The notes under the pieces: generated by a model
The model's input: the letters and a program-made list of their open reading frames with translations, nothing else
Told to the model about the DNA's origin: nothing
Database searches by the model: none
Made by a program: the position numbers and the translations under genes
Source of the DNA: Thermomicrobiaceae bacterium
Lineage (GTDB): Bacteria; Chloroflexota; Chloroflexia; Thermomicrobiales; Thermomicrobiaceae
Assembly: GCA_007122555.1 (NCBI GenBank)
Contig: SKTL01000524.1
Coordinates: 1 to 5,515 of the forward strand
DNA length: 5,515 bases
Direction of reading: 5' to 3'
Part shown: piece by piece, positions 1 through 4,177 of the stretch
Layout: the number at the start of each line of letters is the position of its first letter
How positions within the stretch are numbered: the first letter of the stretch is position 1

Positions 1-676
1 CGATCGCGCCAGGATCGCCAAGGAAGGTTGGCCGCTCCACCCTCCGTTCAGTTGCGATGCCCCAGTTGGCATCGTCCGGCTGATCGCCAAGAAACCCGAC
101 GACCCGGTAGCCCAGCTGCGGATTGCCGTAAATGTGCTGCATAATGCGCTGACCGGCGCGACCAGCGCCAACGATCAGGACCCGGTCCACGCCAATACCG
201 CGCGCCCAGAATCCCTGTCTCACCATGCGTACAATCAGGCGTTTGCCGAGCAGGAGCGCAATCATCAGCACCCAGGCATAGATGAATATAAGACGCGAGG
301 GGAAGAATCGCTGCAGATAGCTGTACAGAATGATGATCGCCATTGCGGTAGTCGCACTGCTGGCGATGATCAGCGCCTCGTCGAGGAAGCTTGTCCAGCG
401 AGGAAGACGATAGATTCCGCGAAGTTGAAAGACGATCACCGTGACAATCATCAGCTGGATGATCACGGTATCCAGAAAGAACGAAAATGGCTGACTGAAA
501 CCGGGCAGGACATCCCCGCCGAGTTCGAGTTCGTAGCGCAGCCAGTACGCTAATCCGAACGCGGCGAAAACCATTAATGCATCGATTACGGCCCGGCCAG
601 CGGGCATGAGCCATCGTTCGATTCCGGCTGTTGACCGCTCGGAATACGGTCGGGCGCTTGAGAGCAATGTCGACAT
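1..676 (-). CDS. Polyisoprenyl-phosphate sugar phosphotransferase, N-terminal part (3' end off the left edge)
   Basis: Reading the minus strand from ATG at 676-674 gives 225 codons with no stop before the window edge. The product has four hydrophobic segments at about residues 28-47, 66-84, 100-121 and 128-146. A Rossmann-like CoA-binding_3 type domain follows, with VLIVGAGRAGQRI at 166-178 and GYRVVGFLGD at 189-198. This order is typical of undecaprenyl-phosphate glucose/galactose phosphotransferases (WcaJ/WbaP type), which attach the first sugar phosphate to the lipid carrier for exopolysaccharide or O-antigen synthesis at the inner face of the membrane. The catalytic bacterial sugar transferase domain would lie past position 1, so sugar specificity and activity cannot be judged. 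The start was chosen because AGGCGGA (692-686) lies 9 bases upstream. A second ATG at 607-605 (residue 24) would also keep all four helices. The family call is strong; the exact start is less sure. Confidence 0.88.
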   Translation of the reverse strand, partial: MSTLLSSARPYSERSTAGIERWLMPAGRAVIDALMVFAAFGLAYWLRYELELGGDVLPGFSQPFSFFLDTVIIQLMIVTVIVFQLRGIYRLPRWTSFLDEALIIASSATTAMAIIILYSYLQRFFPSRLIFIYAWVLMIALLLGKRLIVRMVRQGFWARGIGVDRVLIVGAGRAGQRIMQHIYGNPQLGYRVVGFLGDQPDDANWGIATERRVERPTFLGDPGAI

Positions 677-685
677 GCTTCTATA

Positions 686-692
686 TCCGCCT
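686..692 (-). promoter_or_regulatory. Ribosome binding site of the sugar phosphotransferase gene
   Basis: On the minus strand AGGCGGA lies 9 bases before the ATG at 676. It is a moderate match to the Shine-Dalgarno consensus and supports this start over the internal ATG at 607. It directly follows a short palindrome (694-708). Confidence 0.5.
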
Positions 693-693
693 G

Positions 694-708
694 CGCCTGA
701 TTCAGGCG
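694..708 (-). repeat. 15-bp palindrome next to the ribosome binding site
   Basis: CGCCTGA and TCAGGCG are perfect inverted copies separated by one base. In the minus-strand transcript this can fold into a 6-bp stem with a 3-base loop, ending two bases before the AGGCGGA ribosome binding site. As DNA it could equally be a protein-binding site. The repeat is seen directly; the role is inferred. Confidence 0.6.
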
Positions 709-729
709 ATCGCGGCGTCAAACAACGTT

Positions 730-752
730 CATCGGGGCAATCGACCCCGATG
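730..752. repeat. Perfect 8-bp inverted repeat with a 7-base centre
   Basis: CATCGGGG (730-737) and CCCCGATG (745-752) are exact inverted copies around a 7-base spacer. The repeat begins about where transcription of the leftward gene should start if the TATACT box at 762-757 is its -10 element. It could be an operator covering the start site or a stable hairpin at the very 5' end of the mRNA. It is not followed by a T-run on either strand, so a terminator is unlikely. Confidence 0.7.
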
Positions 753-756
753 CCGC

Positions 757-765
757 AGTATATCA
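757..765 (-). promoter_or_regulatory. Probable extended -10 promoter for the sugar phosphotransferase gene
   Basis: The minus strand reads TGATATACT here: an extended -10 (TG, one base, then TATACT, 5 of 6 matches to TATAAT). No convincing -35 hexamer lies 16-18 bases upstream, which is tolerated by extended -10 promoters. Transcription would start near 750, giving a leader of about 74 bases that contains both inverted repeats (694-708 and 730-752). Confidence 0.45.
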
Positions 766-793
766 AACGATTCCGGGGCTGCTGCGCATGTGC

Positions 794-848
794 AAGTCCC
801 TGCGATAACAGTACAGTTGGACATATCGGCCACGCTGAGCAGGGACTT
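794..848. repeat. Perfect 10-bp inverted repeat with a 35-base spacer in the divergent region
   Basis: AAGTCCCTGC (794-803) and GCAGGGACTT (839-848) are exact inverted copies. The arms face each other across the middle of the divergent intergenic region, each about 43-53 bases upstream of the predicted start site on its own side (near 750 leftward, near 891 rightward). That position suits a regulator-binding site serving both directions. The repeat is certain; binding is inferred. Confidence 0.65.
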
Positions 849-875
849 TCGGGTCAGGAAGTACCGGGCTCCTTG

Positions 876-884
876 TGCTACTAT
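876..884 (+). promoter_or_regulatory. Possible extended -10 promoter for the HIT-NUDIX / SGNH / DUF4388 cluster
   Basis: TGCTACTAT has the TG extension followed by TACTAT, 4 of 6 matches to TATAAT with the important first T, second A and final T kept. No good -35 hexamer is visible 16-18 bases upstream. A start near 891 would give a leader of about 42 bases before the ATG at 933. Confidence 0.35.
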
Positions 885-932
885 CCCAAACACGTGCGGA
901 CGTACGGTTGCGGCTACAAAGGCGCCTGAACA

Positions 933-1844
933 ATGGAACGACTCTGGACGCCGTGGCGTATGCGCTATGTCAGTGGTGAGACGCGCGACGCCGCGTGCAT
1001 CTTCTGCACCAAACCAGACTCCGGTGATGATGCCGAGCATCTTATCCTGCATCGCTCGGCGCACGCCTATGTCATCATGAACCTCTACCCGTACAACTCA
1101 GGCCATGTCATGGTCATTCCGTATCAGCACGCCGCGGACGTCACGGAGCTGCCCGACGTGGTCAATCACGATCTCTGGGATCTGATCCCCTGGGTTACGA
1201 CGGCGCTAAAACGAGTCCTGCGGTGCGACGGATTCAACATCGGCCTGAATCTTGGCGCAGTTGCCGGCGCTGGCGTCTCAGAGCACCTGCATATTCACGT
1301 CGTGCCCCGTTGGGAAGGCGACGCCAACTTCATGCCGATCCTGGCCAATACGATGGTCCTCCCGGAGCTGATGCCGGTGACCTACGCCAAGATTCGCGCA
1401 GAGATGGAACTGGCGGAGAGAGGCTCCTCCAGCAGTCATGCGATCGTACCGCAAGCCGGGGCGATTCCGGTTATTCCATCTCGGAAGGCGATCGCGCTCC
1501 GGCGGACGGCGGACGGGAGTCTGGTCTTGCCGAAAGGGCATATCGAAGAGGGCGAAGCCGCCTACCAGACGGCAATCCGTGAAGTCGATGAAGAAATGGG
1601 CCTGCGCGCAATGCCCGCCGGCTGGGGAGGCGTGCTGGAGTTCGAATTCGGCGGGAAGCATCGCCGCGTCGCAAATCTCATCCTGTCCGCGGAGCCGGGG
1701 CCGGCGTTCGAGCAGCATCTCAACGCCGACACGGAGCTGTTCAGTCTTGATCAGGCGATCGAGGCGCTGACGCACGATTCGGCACGAAACATGCTTCAAG
1801 CAGTTGTTCACGACATCCAGCAACTGAATGAAGGTGCTTCATGA
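933..1844 (+). CDS. HIT-NUDIX fusion protein, probable dinucleoside polyphosphate phosphorylase/hydrolase
   Basis: This 303-residue cytoplasmic protein joins two nucleotide-processing domains. Residues 1-160 form a HIT domain of the Ap4A phosphorylase-like group. They begin MERLWTPWRM, have a CIFC zinc pair (C22, C25), and carry the histidine triad HLHIHVV (H118, H120, H122), whose middle-to-last histidines form the nucleotidyl-transfer site. After a serine-rich linker (about 163-175), residues 176-295 form a NUDIX domain. Its box is complete at 202-224: G202, E208, R216, E217, E220, E221, G223. The preceding LPKG is typical of Ap4A/Ap6A hydrolases. Both active sites look intact. The likely substrates are dinucleoside polyphosphates such as Ap4A, but this is inferred from family. 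The start matches the usual N-terminus of the family, and AAAGG (918-922) lies 10 bases upstream. It is the first gene of a rightward cluster and overlaps the next gene by four bases. Confidence 0.93.
   Translation: MERLWTPWRMRYVSGETRDAACIFCTKPDSGDDAEHLILHRSAHAYVIMNLYPYNSGHVMVIPYQHAADVTELPDVVNHDLWDLIPWVTTALKRVLRCDGFNIGLNLGAVAGAGVSEHLHIHVVPRWEGDANFMPILANTMVLPELMPVTYAKIRAEMELAERGSSSSHAIVPQAGAIPVIPSRKAIALRRTADGSLVLPKGHIEEGEAAYQTAIREVDEEMGLRAMPAGWGGVLEFEFGGKHRRVANLILSAEPGPAFEQHLNADTELFSLDQAIEALTHDSARNMLQAVVHDIQQLNEGAS
1831..1834 (+). promoter_or_regulatory. Ribosome binding site of the SGNH hydrolase gene, inside the upstream gene
   Basis: AAGG sits 6 bases before the ATG at 1841, within the last codons of the HIT-NUDIX gene. 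The start and upstream stop overlap as ATGA (1841-1844), which fixes this start and implies translational coupling. Confidence 0.65.
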
Positions 1845-2881
1845 CCAGATCACTGCTCGCCCGGATGATACTGACGCTCGGACTACTGTCTGCACTGTTC
1901 GCCGGACCGGTCCATCTTCAATCCAGCCAGGCGCAGACAGAGCAGTTGTATCTGGCGCTGGGAGATTCCATCCCTGCGGGATTGCTGGCCAGTCTGCCGA
2001 CCGAACGCGGGTATCCCGCCCTGCTTCGGGATTTGATGGAGGCCGAGCGCCTGTCGTCAGACGATCCGGGAACTGTTGAGCTGATAAATCTGGCTCGTGC
2101 GGGCGAAACAATTCAGTCCTTTCAGGACGACGGACAGCTCCAGGACGCGCTGTCGGAGATCGAAACCGCTCCGGCTGGCAGCCTGAGAACGGTCACGCTA
2201 ACCATTGGCGGGAACAACATCCTGCCACTCTGGGAAGCGACCTCGGCCGAGCGGGACGAGCAACTCCAGGAATTCGAGGCTGAATATAACGAGGTTATCG
2301 ATCAGCTGGCGTCTGCGCTCGGAGCGCACGATGCCGACGTCGTCGTGACGACCTACTACGACCTCACCGAAGGCGACGCGGGTATCGAGGGCAGCAACGC
2401 GTGGTGGTTGCGCCAGTTCAATAACGTCATACGTGACGCCGCACGTGAGGCGGGGTTTGCCGTCGTTGATCTCGAATCACTCTTTGAAGACCGGATAGGT
2501 GAGCTCACCTGGTTCCCGGCCGATATTCATCCGGGCAACGCCGGCCATCAGTTTATCGCCCGCTCGATCTGGCGAGAACTCTCCTACGATCAGACGGCGC
2601 CCGATGTTGAAATCACGCGACCGGATGAGGTCGATGCCCGCAGCCGGGTTCCCACGATCCACGCCTCAGTAACAGACAACGTTGAAATCGATAGCGTAAT
2701 GCTACAAATCGATAGTGAAGACTCCCACGACCTGATCTATGTTCCAGACCGGGACGCCTGGATCGGCGTCTGGGATGCGCGAGACGTTGAGCGCAATGAA
2801 GCGACGCTCACGGTTGTCGCGACTGATGTGTCCGGAAATGAATCTCGCGATTCCGTAACGATCAGCTTGCCGTCCCGCTAG
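1841..2881 (+). CDS. Secreted SGNH/GDSL-family hydrolase with C-terminal Ig-like domain
   Basis: The 346-residue product starts with a signal peptide: basic TRSLLARM, hydrophobic ILTLGLLSALFAG, and a probable cleavage site near residues 30-32. The SGNH fold follows at about 36-245. Its blocks are LALGDSIPAG with nucleophile S43, NLARAGET with the oxyanion glycine G88, TIGGNN with N125, and DIHPGNAGH with catalytic H230. Family members hydrolyse ester or thioester bonds in lipids, acylated sugars or peptidoglycan; the substrate here cannot be told. Residues about 253-344 look like a bacterial Ig-like beta domain (SVTDNVEIDSVMLQID, then VVATDVSGNES), of the kind used for wall or glycan attachment. 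One oddity is that the residue three before H230 is alanine (A227) and the aspartate is at H-2 (D228), unlike the usual DxxH spacing. The gene overlaps the HIT-NUDIX gene by ATGA and precedes the DUF4388 gene by 19 bases. No membrane anchor or lipobox was seen. Confidence 0.9.
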   Translation: MTRSLLARMILTLGLLSALFAGPVHLQSSQAQTEQLYLALGDSIPAGLLASLPTERGYPALLRDLMEAERLSSDDPGTVELINLARAGETIQSFQDDGQLQDALSEIETAPAGSLRTVTLTIGGNNILPLWEATSAERDEQLQEFEAEYNEVIDQLASALGAHDADVVVTTYYDLTEGDAGIEGSNAWWLRQFNNVIRDAAREAGFAVVDLESLFEDRIGELTWFPADIHPGNAGHQFIARSIWRELSYDQTAPDVEITRPDEVDARSRVPTIHASVTDNVEIDSVMLQIDSEDSHDLIYVPDRDAWIGVWDARDVERNEATLTVVATDVSGNESRDSVTISLPSR

Positions 2882-2900
2882 AGGAAAGCTGGACAGGACC

Positions 2901-4064
2901 ATGCCATACGACACAACACCAGCGGGAATCCCATCTGGCGAGTTCGACCTTCAGGGCAAACTCGGTGTCTTCACGCTGTCCGATCTGTTCCAGATGCTGA
3001 GTTTCAGCAACAAGTCCGGCGTGCTGACCCTGATCCAGGGCTGGAACTCGCGAACCATCACCTTTCAGGACGGCCGCATCAGCTATGTGGCGGCCGGCAG
3101 CCGACTGCCGACAATGCGTGACTTGCTGATGCGCCACGGCAAGATCAGCCGCGCTCAGATCGAGAACCTCGCCCGCCATGGAATTCGTACGGACGAAGCC
3201 GTTGTCGCCGAACTGACACGAACCGGCGCGATTAGTCCGGAAGACGTCAACCTTTGCCGGGATCAGTTGCTGGAGATTTCGATCTTCACGCTGTTTCTCT
3301 GGCGAAACTGCTATTTCACCTTCAAATCCGGTGAGATTATTCGGGAAGGCGGGGTGGACGTTTCAGTCGATTCAATGCACCTGATTATCGAGGGAACCCG
3401 GCGTGTTGACGAATGGATCGAAATCAGCCCCGTTGTTCCGTCGGTCTACATGATCTACCGACGCTCCAGTCGTCCACCGTCGGCGAAACCGCCGAAAGAC
3501 CTTCGCCCGGTCTTTCGTCACGTCGACGGCAATCGGGACGTGGCGACAATCGCCGCACGCGCAGGATTAACGCAGTTTGACGCCGCCAAAGCGCTCTTCG
3601 ACCTTGTAACCGCTGGATATGTTGAATCGATCCCGCCGGACAAGCAGAAGGTCACCGAGCTCTTCAATATGGCGATCGAGTCGATTTATTTCAAGCTGAT
3701 CCTGTTCAGCCAGGGCAAGACGGCGGTTGAGTTCGAGAACCAGCTAAACCGGTTCGCCATGGAGAACGGCCTGAAGGTGCGGATGTCTCAAGGCAAGGTG
3801 CTGATGAGCGATCAGCGGACGCCGGTTTCCCCGGCCGAGCTGGTTGACCTGTACAAGCTGTTCATCGCCATTCAGAACAACAAGTTCTCCAAGATGTTCG
3901 ATCCAGTGGTCGCCCAGGGCCTGATGGAGGGACTCTACCTGCATACCGATCCTGAATTCCAGGCGATGATGCGTATGTACGAGTTCATCGAGATTGAGGG
4001 ACTGTTGATGCTGGAGATGTTCGGAAACGAGAATTCCGGCGGCGCCGTCCAGGCGTCAGCGTAG
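2901..4064 (+). CDS. DUF4388 (PATAN-type) protein with winged-helix-like segment and unrecognised C-terminal domain
   Basis: This 387-residue protein has no signal peptide or membrane segment and is probably cytoplasmic. Residues 14-170 match DUF4388: FDLQGKLGVFTLSDLFQMLS, then KSGVLTLIQ, then ITFQDGRISYVAAG. A helical part follows (LLMRHGKIS, ISPEDVNLCRDQLLEI), ending in IIEGTRRVDEWIEI. DUF4388 overlaps the PATAN domain of cyanobacterial PatA-like regulators and is linked with signalling and protein interaction; it has no known catalysis. Residues about 199-243 (LRPVFRHVDGNRDVATIAAR onward, to LVTAGYVE) look like a small winged helix. Residues about 244-375 are mostly helical and I do not recognise them. 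The tail is short and polar. The start follows AGGA (2895-2898), which is very close, and AGGAAAG (2882-2888), which is 12 bases away, so the ribosome site is not ideal. It is the last gene of the rightward cluster. The DUF4388 call is strong; the biological role is unknown. Confidence 0.88.
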   Translation: MPYDTTPAGIPSGEFDLQGKLGVFTLSDLFQMLSFSNKSGVLTLIQGWNSRTITFQDGRISYVAAGSRLPTMRDLLMRHGKISRAQIENLARHGIRTDEAVVAELTRTGAISPEDVNLCRDQLLEISIFTLFLWRNCYFTFKSGEIIREGGVDVSVDSMHLIIEGTRRVDEWIEISPVVPSVYMIYRRSSRPPSAKPPKDLRPVFRHVDGNRDVATIAARAGLTQFDAAKALFDLVTAGYVESIPPDKQKVTELFNMAIESIYFKLILFSQGKTAVEFENQLNRFAMENGLKVRMSQGKVLMSDQRTPVSPAELVDLYKLFIAIQNNKFSKMFDPVVAQGLMEGLYLHTDPEFQAMMRMYEFIEIEGLLMLEMFGNENSGGAVQASA

Positions 4065-4075
4065 CGTCAGATGGC

Positions 4076-4140
4076 ATCCCGGACAGCGCACGCTCGTCGT
4101 CGCCAGCCCCGGTCCCTCTCCGGTTCGGGTCTGCCGGGAT
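4076..4140. repeat. Imperfect inverted repeat in the convergent intergenic gap
   Basis: ATCCCGG(A)CAG at 4076-4086 pairs with CTGCCGGGAT at 4131-4140, ten pairs with one bulged A and a 44-base loop. It lies in the 113-base gap (4065-4177) between two genes that converge. It could help end transcription from either side, but there is no T-run on either strand, so it is not a standard intrinsic terminator. Nothing else was seen in this gap. Confidence 0.35.
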
Positions 4141-4177
4141 CGACCGCGGAAACGAGTGTAACCTGGATGGTTTCAGC

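Noticed and set aside
134..553. 139-codon open frame on the plus strand
   Set aside because: It is the in-register antisense of the sugar phosphotransferase, has a low-complexity polar translation, and has no ribosome site or recognisable domain.
48..614. 188-codon open frame on the minus strand
   Set aside because: It overlaps the sugar phosphotransferase in another frame of the same strand. The frame with codons at 2-4, 5-7 and so on gives membrane helices and VLIVGAGRAGQ; this one gives an arginine-rich sequence with no family features.
730..752. Inverted repeat considered as an intrinsic terminator
   Set aside because: No T-run follows on either strand, and it lies downstream of a predicted -10 box rather than at the end of a gene.
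807..818. AACAGTACAGTT considered as a palindromic operator
   Set aside because: Only the central GTAC is symmetric; the rest is a short ACAGT ACAGT tandem repeat.
606..1080. Two plus-strand open frames crossing the divergent region (606-929 and 631-1080)
   Set aside because: They overlap the start of the leftward gene and, for the second, the well-supported HIT domain. They lack ribosome sites and protein-like composition, and they contradict the promoter layout.
706..1495. GCGATCGC octamers at 706-713 and 1488-1495, as in cyanobacterial HIP1 repeats
   Set aside because: Two copies in 5.5 kb of GC-rich DNA is not an enrichment, and nothing else points to cyanobacteria.
1278..1823. 181-codon minus-strand open frame within the HIT-NUDIX gene
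   Set aside because: It is antisense to a gene with two intact catalytic motifs and shows no domain features of its own.
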